NCBI RefSeq assembly: GCF_046297875.1
Contig: NZ_JBKBHD010000001.1
Coordinates: 1,178,001 to 1,242,000, forward strand
Direction: 5' to 3'
DNA: 64,000 nt
Origin: Parvibaculum sp046297875
GTDB lineage: Bacteria; Pseudomonadota; Alphaproteobacteria; Parvibaculales; Parvibaculaceae
The notes under the pieces were generated by a model. That model was not told the origin of the DNA. It saw only the letters and a list, made by a program, of their open reading frames with translations, and searched no databases. The stretch's first letter is position 1. Each line of letters opens with the position of its first letter. The position numbers and the translations under genes are program-made. This document shows positions 35,486 to 44,091 of this stretch, in pieces.

Positions 35486-35605
35486 GGCTTTCCCAATCTC
35501 TCACTAGAGCTTTGTACCCGGCGGAACCCGTTTCCCCGTTTTTGGCAGTCGAGACTGCCAGCGGGTTCCTTGCCCCCTGTCATTCGTCATTGTGACGCGG
35601 TATTG

Positions 35606-35635
35606 TTGCGCTGCGCAAGCCCCGCATTGCGATGC
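35606..35635. promoter_or_regulatory. Candidate PhaR-binding palindromes in phaR-phaA region
   Basis: TTGCGC-T-GCGCAA (35606-35618) is a perfect 13-bp dyad, followed 5 bp later by GCAT-TGCG-ATGC (35624-35635). TGC/GCA-rich dyads are the known type of PhaR target in alphaproteobacteria. The position, between the divergent phaR and phaA starts, is right for joint control. The rest of the 266-bp gap shows no gene. Confidence 0.5.
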
Positions 35636-35751
35636 ACCGAAAACCGCGTGTCCAGGCCATTCCATTGAGGGTTGGCGCGGTCCGATGTGCCGCCTGACGG
35701 GCGTCTCAATCACGCGGCCCGCCGTCCGGGCCGGTTCCAGGGAGCAGACTC

Positions 35752-36942
<1,191 letters not shown>

Positions 36943-37024
36943 AAAAGCCCAGGTGGCAGGAGGAAGGGAGCGGCTCGGGGTCGTTTCCGAATGACTTGAA
37001 CTTCAGCAATAAGGGCTTTCGACA

Positions 37025-37750
37025 ATGAGCAAGGTTGCGCTTGTAACGGGCGGTACGCGCGGCATCGGCGCCGCGATCTCGCTGGCGTTACGCGACAAGG
37101 GATACAGGGTGGCGGCAAACTATGCCGGCAATGCGGAGGCGGCGGCTGCCTTCTCGAAGGAAACGGGTATCGAGACCTTCAAATGGAATGTCGGCGACTA
37201 TGACGAGTGTGCGAAGGGCATTGCAGCGGTCGAGGCCGCGCTCGGTCCGGTCGACGTGCTCGTCAATAATGCTGGCATCACGCGTGACGGCATGCTGCAC
37301 AAGATGACGCCGCAGCAATGGCGCGAAGTGATCGCTGTCGATCTCGACTCGATGTTCAACATGTGCCAACCGCTTATCAACGGCATGCGCGAACGCGGCT
37401 TCGGGCGGATCGTCAATATTTCGTCGATCAACGGCCAGAAGGGCCAGATGGGCCAGACGAATTATTCGGCGGCGAAGGCGGGCGTGATTGGCTTCACCAA
37501 GGCGCTGGCGCAGGAAGTGGCCAAGAAGGGCATCACGGTGAATTGCATTGCACCGGGCTATATCGATACCGATATGGTGGCGGCGGTGCCGGAGAAGGTG
37601 CTCGAAAGCATCATTGCGACCATTCCCGTCGGCCGTCTCGGCAAGGCGGAAGAGATCGCGCATTGCGTGAGTTTTCTTGCGGACGATAAGGCCGGTTTCA
37701 TCACCGGTGCAACGATCACGGCGAACGGCGCGCAATATATCGCCGGGTAA
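37025..37750 (+). CDS. phaB: Acetoacetyl-CoA reductase
   Basis: NADPH-dependent SDR of 241 residues that makes (R)-3-hydroxybutyryl-CoA. The cofactor motif is TGGTRGIGAAIS, catalytic residues are Y147 and K151 in NYSAAKAG, and PhaB-type sequences include NAGITRDGMLHKMTPQQWREVIAVDLDSMFNMCQ and VNISSINGQKGQMGQTNYSAAKAG. Those stretches separate PhaB from the closely related FabG. A strong terminator follows, closing the phaA-phaB unit. Confidence 0.95.
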   Translation: MSKVALVTGGTRGIGAAISLALRDKGYRVAANYAGNAEAAAAFSKETGIETFKWNVGDYDECAKGIAAVEAALGPVDVLVNNAGITRDGMLHKMTPQQWREVIAVDLDSMFNMCQPLINGMRERGFGRIVNISSINGQKGQMGQTNYSAAKAGVIGFTKALAQEVAKKGITVNCIAPGYIDTDMVAAVPEKVLESIIATIPVGRLGKAEEIAHCVSFLADDKAGFITGATITANGAQYIAG

Positions 37751-37770
37751 GAGACGTACCCAGAAATGCG

Positions 37771-37800
37771 AAACGCCCCGGCGAATTTCCGGGGCGTTTT
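37771..37800. terminator. Intrinsic terminator after phaB
   Basis: Perfect stem AAACGCCCCGG (37771-37781) and CCGGGGCGTTT (37789-37799), loop CGAATTT. The A/T ends of the stem extend into a T-run, so it can serve phaB and partly the convergent DUF882 gene. Confidence 0.9.
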
Positions 37801-37804
37801 CGTT

Positions 37805-38446
37805 TCAGGCTTCTTTCTTCTCGGCGACGGCCTGTAGCAGATCGTATTCCTCGTCGCGGTCCGGGCGCGGCATGCCGGGATAGACCCAGTTGTCGAGCGG
37901 CCCGATGTCGATATGGACGTAGGGCGTCTTTGTCGGGTAGTAGCCGGCGCCGCCTTTGCCGAGTTTCTTTGCTACCCGGTAGAATTCTTCGGTGTCAGCA
38001 AAATTCTGCGTCACGTCTATCGCCATGCCGCGCATGTGGAAGCTGCCAGGATCGACGCCGTGGCCGCGTCTGTTCAGCCAGTCGTTCGTTTTCGGCGAGC
38101 GATAGCCCGACATCGTATAGATCGGATTTTTCGAGCGTGTGTGGCTGTCGATCTCCCAGAGAAGATCGAGCAGGCCCGGATGCACGTCATGCACCTCGCC
38201 GGTGCGCAGGTCGCGCATGAACCAGGTCATGCGTTTCAGCGCTTCCGGCTCATAGCCCTGATCGGTCCAGAAGATGATGTCGAGCTTTTCGCCGGAATTC
38301 AGGCTCTGCATGCGGAGCGATTTCTTGTAGGGCGTTTCGGCCCGCACGATGGACGGCATGGCGATAAGCGCAGCAGCGCCTGCGCCGAGATGGAGCACAT
38401 CGCGGCGTGTGGGCGTCAGGGTTAATGTCTTGCGCCTTCCGATCAT
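37805..38446 (-). CDS. DUF882 / peptidase M15-like protein with Tat signal
   Basis: 213 residues. A twin-arginine type signal (TPTRRDVLHLGAGAAALIAMPSIVRA) points to Tat export to the periplasm. The mature part matches DUF882 (YcbK/M15_3-like): TMSGYRSPKTNDWLNRRGHGV, the zinc motif SFHMRGMAIDV (SxHxxGxAxD), and YVHIDIG (HxH-type ligand). These indicate a D,D/L,D-peptidase fold acting on peptidoglycan. The next upstream gene, a polysaccharide deacetylase on the same strand, is 9 bp away, suggesting an envelope-modifying pair. Confidence 0.88.
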   Translation of the reverse strand: MIGRRKTLTLTPTRRDVLHLGAGAAALIAMPSIVRAETPYKKSLRMQSLNSGEKLDIIFWTDQGYEPEALKRMTWFMRDLRTGEVHDVHPGLLDLLWEIDSHTRSKNPIYTMSGYRSPKTNDWLNRRGHGVDPGSFHMRGMAIDVTQNFADTEEFYRVAKKLGKGGAGYYPTKTPYVHIDIGPLDNWVYPGMPRPDRDEEYDLLQAVAEKKEA

Positions 38447-38455
38447 CGCTGAAGG

Positions 38456-39400
38456 CTAGCGGAGCTCTCTCTGTGGCTCAAGTGAAGGTTTGAGTGCGGA
38501 CTCAATTGTGGCCGACTGCGCTTGTGGTTCCGCCGCCGCGCGATAGATCGGGCGCAGCAGCGGATCGGGCGCCGCGGCGGCCATTTCGCGCGCGCCTGCC
38601 TCCGGCACGAGCTGGACGATTTCATAGCCCCGGTTGCGTAATTCGATGATGAAGGCGGACAGCATGGCGGCGGTACGCGGCTTTGTATCATGCAGGATGA
38701 GAATACCCTGACCGACGGAAGCGATGTTGCGCAGCGACCGGCGCTTCACTTCCGCCGGAGGGATAGACCGCCAGTCATCCGAGCCGAATTCGCAGGAGAG
38801 TGTTGCTATGTTGCGTTTGCCGAGCCAGTCAATAAGAGCCTTGCTGTCATTGAGGCCTGGAAAGCGGAAAAAGGGTGCAAGCCTCTCGCGTTGTTCTGCG
38901 GGAGCGGAAGCAAGGGCACTCTCGATCGCGTCGAAACCACGCCTGATTTCACGCCGGGCAGCAGCAGGCGAAAGGTGGCGCATATTGGTCGGATGCGACC
39001 AGGTGTGGCTGCCGATCGTATGACCGCGCGCGGCCACTTCGCGCACGATTTCAGGATGACGTTCTGCGTAGATCCCGACCATGAAGAAGGTCGCCTTCAC
39101 GCAATGGCGGTCGAGAATGTCGAGGATTAGCGGCGTCGTTTCCGGGTTCGGGCCATCGTCAAAGGTGAGGGCGACCTGCTTCGGCGCAAGTTTCACTGTG
39201 GCCGGATACTGCATGGCGCCATAGGCAGGGCCGCCCGCCGTCGCCACATTGATGACTTGTGTTTCAGCGCTTGCACCTGCATCGGTCGGGCAGGTGGCTG
39301 CATGCGCGGGCAGGCTCGCGCAGAAGAGCGCGGTGCCAAGGCCCAAAGTGGCAAGAATGGATTTCACACTGAAGCCCCACCGACATGCGAATGCCATCAA
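38456..39400 (-). CDS. Polysaccharide deacetylase (NodB homology)
   Basis: Secreted or periplasmic carbohydrate esterase family 4 enzyme of 314 residues. An N-terminal signal peptide ends near SLPAHA. The NodB domain shows LTFDDGPNPETTPLILDILDRHCVKATFFMVG (catalytic Asp and metal Asp in FDDGP), then GHTIGSHTWSHPTNM (metal His pair). FRFPGLNDS and ILIHDTKP give the later catalytic blocks. The C-terminal 50 residues are Pro/Ala-rich. Exact start within the first 15 codons is uncertain. Likely substrate is an N-acetylated polysaccharide or peptidoglycan (inference). Confidence 0.88.
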   Translation of the reverse strand: MMAFACRWGFSVKSILATLGLGTALFCASLPAHAATCPTDAGASAETQVINVATAGGPAYGAMQYPATVKLAPKQVALTFDDGPNPETTPLILDILDRHCVKATFFMVGIYAERHPEIVREVAARGHTIGSHTWSHPTNMRHLSPAAARREIRRGFDAIESALASAPAEQRERLAPFFRFPGLNDSKALIDWLGKRNIATLSCEFGSDDWRSIPPAEVKRRSLRNIASVGQGILILHDTKPRTAAMLSAFIIELRNRGYEIVQLVPEAGAREMAAAAPDPLLRPIYRAAAEPQAQSATIESALKPSLEPQRELR

Positions 39401-39470
39401 ACGGCCAGTCTAGCGGTCTTGCATGGGCGGGCCAGAGCGCGAAGGCAACAGGGCGCGCAAATTCGCAAGC

Positions 39471-39911
39471 TCAGAGCAGCGGATTCCAGCCCGGTTCGGC
39501 CATTTCGAAGCCGGCAAATTCAAAGCCGGGGGCAACAGTGCAGCCGACCAGCGTCCATCGGCCGAGCGGTTCGGCGGCCTGCCAGATGCGGGCCGGGATG
39601 ACAATTTGCGGGCGTTCGCCTGCTTCGAGGTTCTGTCCCAATATCCGTGTTTCCGGCGCGCGGTTCTCCTCATAGAGCGAGAGGGCGAGCGGTCCGCCCG
39701 CATACCAGTGCCAGACTTCCGCCGCATCTACACGGTGCCAGTGCGAGCGGGTGCCTTCCTTCAGCAGATAGTAGATCGCCGTCGAATGGGCACGCTGTCC
39801 ACCTCCCGCGTCGCGGAAGGTCTCGGCGAAATGTCCGCCTTCAGGATGGGGCTGCATCTCCAGCATGTCGATAATGGCGTCGGCATCGAGGCCGCCGTCG
39901 AGAGAAGCCAT
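39471..39911 (-). CDS. DUF985 (Cupin_5) protein
   Basis: 146-residue single-domain beta-barrel protein. Diagnostic blocks are QPHPEGGHFAETFRD, STAIYYLLKEGTRSHWHRVDAAEVWHWYAGGPL and WTLVGCTVAPGFEFAGFEMAEPGWNPL. It follows gloB with only one base between stop and ATG, so the pair is co-translated. Function of the family is not established. The upstream frame belongs to the gloB shadow. Confidence 0.9.
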   Translation of the reverse strand: MASLDGGLDADAIIDMLEMQPHPEGGHFAETFRDAGGGQRAHSTAIYYLLKEGTRSHWHRVDAAEVWHWYAGGPLALSLYEENRAPETRILGQNLEAGERPQIVIPARIWQAAEPLGRWTLVGCTVAPGFEFAGFEMAEPGWNPLL

Positions 39912-39912
39912 G

Positions 39913-40683
39913 TCAGAAATTGTCCTTTCTCTTGCGTGTTTCGGCGAAGACATCGACATCGGCTGCCCCATCGAGGCCGATGGTCTGGCGCAGATCGCGG
40001 CTTGCGGCGCGCAGGAAGGGATTGGTCGCCTTTTCAAGGCCGATCGTCGTCGGCACTGTCCATTCGCCGCGGGCGCGTTTCTCGTCGATTTCCTTCGCTC
40101 GGGCCACAAGCGCCTGATTTTGCGGTTCGAGGGAAAGCGCAAAGCGCGCATTCGACTGGGTATATTCATGCGCGCAGTAGACGACTGTATCGTCCGGCAG
40201 CGCCATCAGCTTGCCGAGCGATGTCCACATTTGCGCGGGCGTCCCCTCGAAGAGGCGGCCGCAGCCCAGCGCAAAAAGCGTGTCTCCGACAAAGGCGACA
40301 TGCTCTTCGTCGAAACTGTAGGCGATATGGCCGCTTGTGTGGCCCGGCACGTCGATGATGCGGGCACGCGCCGCACCCAATTCCACCACGTCGCCTTCGC
40401 CGACGGCGCGGTCGATACCGGGAATCTTCTCCTGTTCGTCTTTCGGGCCGATCACCACGCAGCCGGTCTTATCCTTGAGTTCGAGATTTCCGCCCGCATG
40501 ATCGAAGTGGTGATGCGTGTTGAAGATGTGGGTCAGCTTCCAGCCCTTCGCCGCCAGTGCGTCGAGGATCGGTTTTACTTCCGGCGTGTCGATGGCCGCC
40601 GTCGCGCCAGACGAAGGCTCGTGAACGAGGTAGCCGTAATTGTCGTTCAGGCAGGGAAACTGGTGGATTTCGAGCTTTGCCAT
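39913..40683 (-). CDS. gloB: Hydroxyacylglutathione hydrolase (glyoxalase II)
   Basis: Metallo-beta-lactamase-fold thioesterase of 256 residues that hydrolyses S-lactoylglutathione. The dinuclear metal motif THHHFDHAGG covers residues 56-65. Further ligands are in VPGHTSGHIAY and FVGDTLFALGCGRLFEGT, and the glutathione-binding Tyr/Lys region is in YCAHEYTQSNARFALSLEPQN. The length is standard. It heads the gloB-cupin pair and is divergent from an ArsR gene that I think was inserted beside it. Confidence 0.95.
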   Translation of the reverse strand: MAKLEIHQFPCLNDNYGYLVHEPSSGATAAIDTPEVKPILDALAAKGWKLTHIFNTHHHFDHAGGNLELKDKTGCVVIGPKDEQEKIPGIDRAVGEGDVVELGAARARIIDVPGHTSGHIAYSFDEEHVAFVGDTLFALGCGRLFEGTPAQMWTSLGKLMALPDDTVVYCAHEYTQSNARFALSLEPQNQALVARAKEIDEKRARGEWTVPTTIGLEKATNPFLRAASRDLRQTIGLDGAADVDVFAETRKRKDNF

Positions 40684-40748
40684 CTAAATCGCCTTCTTTA
40701 GGGGGGAATTCAAAGGTAGCGATCCGCAGCGCCAATTCAAAGGCCGTC

Positions 40749-40778
40749 TTGACTCGTGCATATTGATGCACATATCAT
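40749..40778 (+). promoter_or_regulatory. arsR-type promoter with operator in the spacer
   Basis: TTGACT (-35, 40749-40754) and TATCAT (-10, 40773-40778, 18-bp spacer) flank a perfect dyad GTGCAT-ATTG-ATGCAC (40756-40771). The start ATG at 40784 lies about 6 bp past the -10 and has no Shine-Dalgarno sequence, so the regulator mRNA may be leaderless. The dyad in the spacer is a standard repressor placement. Confidence 0.65.
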
Positions 40779-40783
40779 GAAAC

Positions 40784-41131
40784 ATGAACTGCAAAGCAAA
40801 CCGCAAGGAAATCGCCGACAAGGCACTGAAGTTTTATGACACGCGCTTCTTCCGCGCGCTGTGCGAGCCGGTGCGTGTGAAGATCGTCCGGCTGATCGTA
40901 CAGCGCGGTCCTTCGGATGTTGCGGCGATTGCTTCGGCATTCGAGCAAGACCGTTCAGTTGTCTCGCGTCACCTGCAAATCCTGAAGGAAGCGGGCATTC
41001 TCGTTTCTGAGAAGCGCGGGCGGCAGATGATCTACGAAGTCGACGGGCCTGCGATTCTGAGGAAGCTTGAGACGCTCACAGAGGAAACGCGAAAGATAGT
41101 TCCGTATTGTTGTCCGGGGCTCACCAGGTAA
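40784..41131 (+). CDS. ArsR/SmtB-family regulator
   Basis: 115-residue winged-helix repressor. The HTH is GPSDVAAIASAFEQDRSVVSRHLQILKEAGILVSEKRGRQMIYEV, with RFFRALCEPVRVKIVRLIV preceding it (ArsR signature region). Candidate inducer-binding cysteines are Cys3, the Cys of ALCEPVR, and a vicinal pair Cys109-Cys110 near the C-terminus (YCCPG). This suggests a thiophilic metal, metalloid or sulfur ligand, but the canonical ELCVCDL of ArsR is absent. Identical operators before this gene and before the dioxygenase gene indicate it represses both. Confidence 0.88.
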   Translation: MNCKANRKEIADKALKFYDTRFFRALCEPVRVKIVRLIVQRGPSDVAAIASAFEQDRSVVSRHLQILKEAGILVSEKRGRQMIYEVDGPAILRKLETLTEETRKIVPYCCPGLTR

Positions 41132-41146
41132 ATTTTTTGACGCTAA

Positions 41147-41166
41147 ATGTGCATATAAATGCACAT
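41147..41166 (+). promoter_or_regulatory. Second ArsR-type operator before the dioxygenase gene
   Basis: ATGTGCATATAAATGCACAT is a perfect 20-bp dyad (8-bp arms, 4-bp centre). Its core GTGCAT-N4-ATGCAC and the following ATAT are the same as in the site at 40756-40775, differing at only two central bases. It covers TATAAA (41154-41159), a possible -10, and overlaps an in-frame ATG at 41159, which argues for the later start at 41180. Confidence 0.68.
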
Positions 41167-41179
41167 ATTGGAGCATGAC

Positions 41180-42187
41180 ATGACCGATACACTGCCATCG
41201 CAAATCGGGATACCGGTTGAAGGTCTGGCGGCCTGGAAGGGCGCCGAGATCGTGAAGGACAAGAGCTGGACGCATTTTCTTACCGCAGCGGAAATTGCCG
41301 AACTCGACCGGGCAATCCATGCGGCAAAACGCTCAGGCAAACAGCTCACTTCGTTGACGCGGGAGGACTTCGATTTGCCGCTCCTCGCGCCGGCGATTGC
41401 ACGCTGGATGGAGGCGCTGAACCACGGGCGCGGCTTTGTTCTGGTGAAGGGGTTTCCGGTCGATCGTTACTCCAAGGAAGATTGTGCCGCCGCATACTGG
41501 GCGCTTGGCACCCATATGGGCGCTGCCGTGCCGCAAAACAGACAGGGCGATCTTCTTGGCCATGTGCGCGATACCGGCGAGATCGCGACCAATCCCAACG
41601 TGCGCCTCTACCGGACGACAAAGCGGCAGGATTTTCATACCGATGGTTCGGACATTGTCGGCCTGTTCTGCCTGCGCCGCGCGCGATCCGGCGGCCTGTC
41701 CCAGATTGTCAGTTCGATTTCCATCTACAATGAGTTCATCCGCCGCAGGCCGGACCTCGTGCTCGAGCTTTTCAAGCCCATCTTTTGGGATCGTGCCGGC
41801 GAGCAGGCGGCAGGAGAGCTGCCGTATTTTCAGCGTCCGATCTGCACAATCAACAATGGTCATCCGAGGATGTTCTATATTGGGTGGTATATCCGCGACG
41901 CGCAGAAACATCATGGTGCCGAGCCCTTCACTTCCAAGCAGCTCGACATGCTCGATCTAATCGAAGAGTTGGCGAACGATACAGAGTTTCGTCTCGACAT
42001 GGATTTCGAGCCGGGCGACATGCAGTTCCTCAAGAATCTCGCAATTCTTCATTGCCGGACCGAGTACGAGGATTTCGAGGAGCCCGACCTCAAGCGCCAT
42101 CTGCTCAGGCTGTGGATCACGGCGCAGGACTTCGAAGACGGTGATGAAGAACTGCGTAAGGGAATTAAACCCGGAGCAACGTCATGA
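41180..42187 (+). CDS. TauD/TfdA-family 2-oxoglutarate/Fe(II) dioxygenase
   Basis: 335-residue cytosolic non-haem iron oxygenase. The metal triad is H153-x-D155 in FHTDGSDIVGLFCLRRARSGG and H291 in AILHCRTEYEDF. The 2-oxoglutarate-binding Arg lies in DLKRHLLRLWI. INNGHPRMFYIGWYIRDAQ resembles the TauD subgroup annotated as taurine catabolism or gamma-butyrobetaine-like dioxygenases, but the substrate is open. Start at the ATG at 41180 with TTGGAG six bases upstream. The stop overlaps the next ATG (ATGA), so it is coupled to the flavin monooxygenase. Under ArsR control, the substrate may be a sulfur- or arsenic-containing organic compound (speculative). Confidence 0.87.
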   Translation: MTDTLPSQIGIPVEGLAAWKGAEIVKDKSWTHFLTAAEIAELDRAIHAAKRSGKQLTSLTREDFDLPLLAPAIARWMEALNHGRGFVLVKGFPVDRYSKEDCAAAYWALGTHMGAAVPQNRQGDLLGHVRDTGEIATNPNVRLYRTTKRQDFHTDGSDIVGLFCLRRARSGGLSQIVSSISIYNEFIRRRPDLVLELFKPIFWDRAGEQAAGELPYFQRPICTINNGHPRMFYIGWYIRDAQKHHGAEPFTSKQLDMLDLIEELANDTEFRLDMDFEPGDMQFLKNLAILHCRTEYEDFEEPDLKRHLLRLWITAQDFEDGDEELRKGIKPGATS

Positions 42188-43281
42188 GCATTCTCGATGT
42201 TGCAATTGTCGGGGGCGGGCAGTCCGGCCTCGCAATGAGCTATGCGTTGAAGCGGGCGGGCATAGCGCATGTCATTCTCGAGGCTGGCGAACGGCCGGAA
42301 GGTTCCTGGGCGCACTACTACGACTCGCTTACGCTTTTCTCGCCCGCCCGCTACTCGGCCCTTCCCGGCCTTCCCTTTCCTGGCGATGGCGACCGGCACC
42401 CGAAGCGGGATGAGGTTTCGGCCTACCTTATTGCATATGTGTCGTATTTTTCGCTGCCCGTGCGTTTGAATGCTCGCGTACAGGCGGTAACGAACCCGTC
42501 TTCAGGCTGCTTCGAGCTGAAACTGACCGATGGTGAAATTGTTCGCGCGCGAAGCGTCGTCGCGGCCAGCGGTACATTCGGCACGCCTTATATGCCTCGT
42601 TTTGCCGGGCAGGACAGGTTCCGGGGCAAGATCCTTCATTCGTCGAGCTATCGCTCGCCGCGAGACTTCCAGGGCAAGCGTGTCGTCGTGGTCGGCTCTG
42701 CAAATTCCGCTGTACAGATTGCAGTAGAGCTTGCAAGTGTCGCCAATGTGACCCTCGCCGCCCGCGAGAAAGTTAAATATATGCCGCAGCGCGTTCTTGG
42801 ACGCGACATACATTTCTGGTTCCACTGGACCGGACTCGACAATACGAGACTGATGGACCAGGGCGGAGCCGTCCTTGATGACGGGAAATACCGCAAGGCT
42901 TTGAAATCGGGATCGCCGGATCGCCGGTCTGTCTTTCGCAGTATGACGGAAACGGGAGTCGTCTGGCCCGATGGAGAAACCGAACAGGTCGATGCCATCA
43001 TCATGGCTACCGGGTACCGGCCTTCGGTTCCCTTTCTCGCATCTCTGCCCGTCATCGATAGCCGCGGTTTTCTCGTGCAGAAGGACGGCGTGGCCCTGAA
43101 TGTGCCTGGCCTGTTCTTCATCGGATATCCGGGGCTGCGCAATTTCGCCTCCGGGGCTCTGCGAGGTGTCGGAATCGACAGCCAGCGGCTCGTCCCCAGG
43201 ATCGAGGCCTATCTTGCCGGCTATGCGAACGCAGCCGACCCTGTTCCCTGGCAGGCGCGCCGGAGATGTTGCGCCGCCTGA
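42184..43281 (+). CDS. ArsO/CzcO-like flavin-containing monooxygenase
   Basis: 365-residue FAD/NADPH enzyme. FAD motif VGGGQSG (residues 9-15) is followed by EAGERPEGSWAHYYDSLTLFSPARYSALPGLPFP and the RDEVSAYLIAYVSYF stretch, the pattern of ArsO-type monooxygenases found in arsenic loci. The second Rossmann motif is VVVVGSANSAVQIAVEL, lacking the second usual Gly. ATGYRP closes the FMO fold. The C-terminus ends RRRCCAA, a vicinal Cys pair like that in the ArsR regulator. Several A+T-rich codons (for example around 42770) contrast with neighbouring genes, consistent with transfer. The activity of ArsO itself is poorly defined. Confidence 0.85.
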   Translation: MSILDVAIVGGGQSGLAMSYALKRAGIAHVILEAGERPEGSWAHYYDSLTLFSPARYSALPGLPFPGDGDRHPKRDEVSAYLIAYVSYFSLPVRLNARVQAVTNPSSGCFELKLTDGEIVRARSVVAASGTFGTPYMPRFAGQDRFRGKILHSSSYRSPRDFQGKRVVVVGSANSAVQIAVELASVANVTLAAREKVKYMPQRVLGRDIHFWFHWTGLDNTRLMDQGGAVLDDGKYRKALKSGSPDRRSVFRSMTETGVVWPDGETEQVDAIIMATGYRPSVPFLASLPVIDSRGFLVQKDGVALNVPGLFFIGYPGLRNFASGALRGVGIDSQRLVPRIEAYLAGYANAADPVPWQARRRCCAA

Positions 43282-43326
43282 GACGCTGCTGTTAGGCGCC
43301 TGCCGCCGATCTGCTATGCTCGTCTC

Positions 43327-44088
43327 ATGCACATGGACGTGATCGATCTCAGGGATTTTTACGGAAGGGCGCTGGGGCGCGTCGCGCAGCGGCACATCGC
43401 CGAGCGGCTGGCCCGGCTCTGGCCGCATGTGCGCGGGCTAAATGTGCTCGGACTCGGCTTCGCCACACCCTATCTCGCGCCCTGGCTCGACGAGGCGCAG
43501 CGCGTGATCGGCCTCATGCCGGCGCGGCAGGGCGTGATGCGCTGGCCGGCGGAAGGCAAATGCCTTTCCGGGCTCGTCGATGAACTCGAACTGCCGTTGC
43601 CGGATGAAAGCATGGACCGTGTGCTCGTCGTCCACGGGCTTGAGGAGAGCGAGGCGATGCGCGGCATGTTGCGGCAGGTCTGGCGGGTGCTTGCGCCGGG
43701 AGGCCGTGTAGTCATTGTGGTGCCGAACCGGAGCGGCCTCTGGGCCCGGCGCGACGCGACGCCTTTCGGGCATGGCCAGCCCTTTTCACGCGGGCAGCTG
43801 ACGCAGCTCTTGCGCGAATCCATGTTCTCGCCATCGGCCTGGGAAGTGGCCCTTTTCGCGCCGCCCTTCGACTGGCGGCCGCTGGTGCGCTCCGCTGCCG
43901 CGTGGGAGCGGGCGGGACATCTTCTCTGGCCCCGCTTTTCCGGCGTCATCATGGTGGAGGCCACAAAGCAGATCTATGCCGCGACACAGCCCTCGCTCAC
44001 CGCGCGGGCAAAGGCGCGCGTCAGATCCATTGCGCCGTTGCCGTCACCCGTTCCCGCGCGTCAGGTGACGCCGCTGGATGAAAGTTGA
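43327..44088 (+). CDS. Class I SAM-dependent methyltransferase-like protein
   Basis: 253 residues. The Rossmann core resembles a Methyltransf_11 domain: motif I is degenerate, NVLGLGFATPYLAPWL instead of a Gly-x-Gly-x-Gly loop. It is followed by MDRVLVVHGLEES and VWRVLAPGGRVVIVVPNRSGLWAR. Loss of the canonical glycine loop leaves SAM binding uncertain. In related genomes, as far as I recall, this gene lies next to gloB in divergent orientation; here the ArsR cassette separates them. It converges with metW, 3 bp apart. Substrate unknown. Confidence 0.75.
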   Translation: MHMDVIDLRDFYGRALGRVAQRHIAERLARLWPHVRGLNVLGLGFATPYLAPWLDEAQRVIGLMPARQGVMRWPAEGKCLSGLVDELELPLPDESMDRVLVVHGLEESEAMRGMLRQVWRVLAPGGRVVIVVPNRSGLWARRDATPFGHGQPFSRGQLTQLLRESMFSPSAWEVALFAPPFDWRPLVRSAAAWERAGHLLWPRFSGVIMVEATKQIYAATQPSLTARAKARVRSIAPLPSPVPARQVTPLDES

Positions 44089-44091
44089 GTG

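Noticed and set aside
40784..43281. A classical arsenic-resistance operon
   Set aside because: No arsC, arsB/acr3, arsH or arsM is present, and the regulator lacks the usual ELCVCDL metal site; only ArsR fold and ArsO-like similarity support arsenic.
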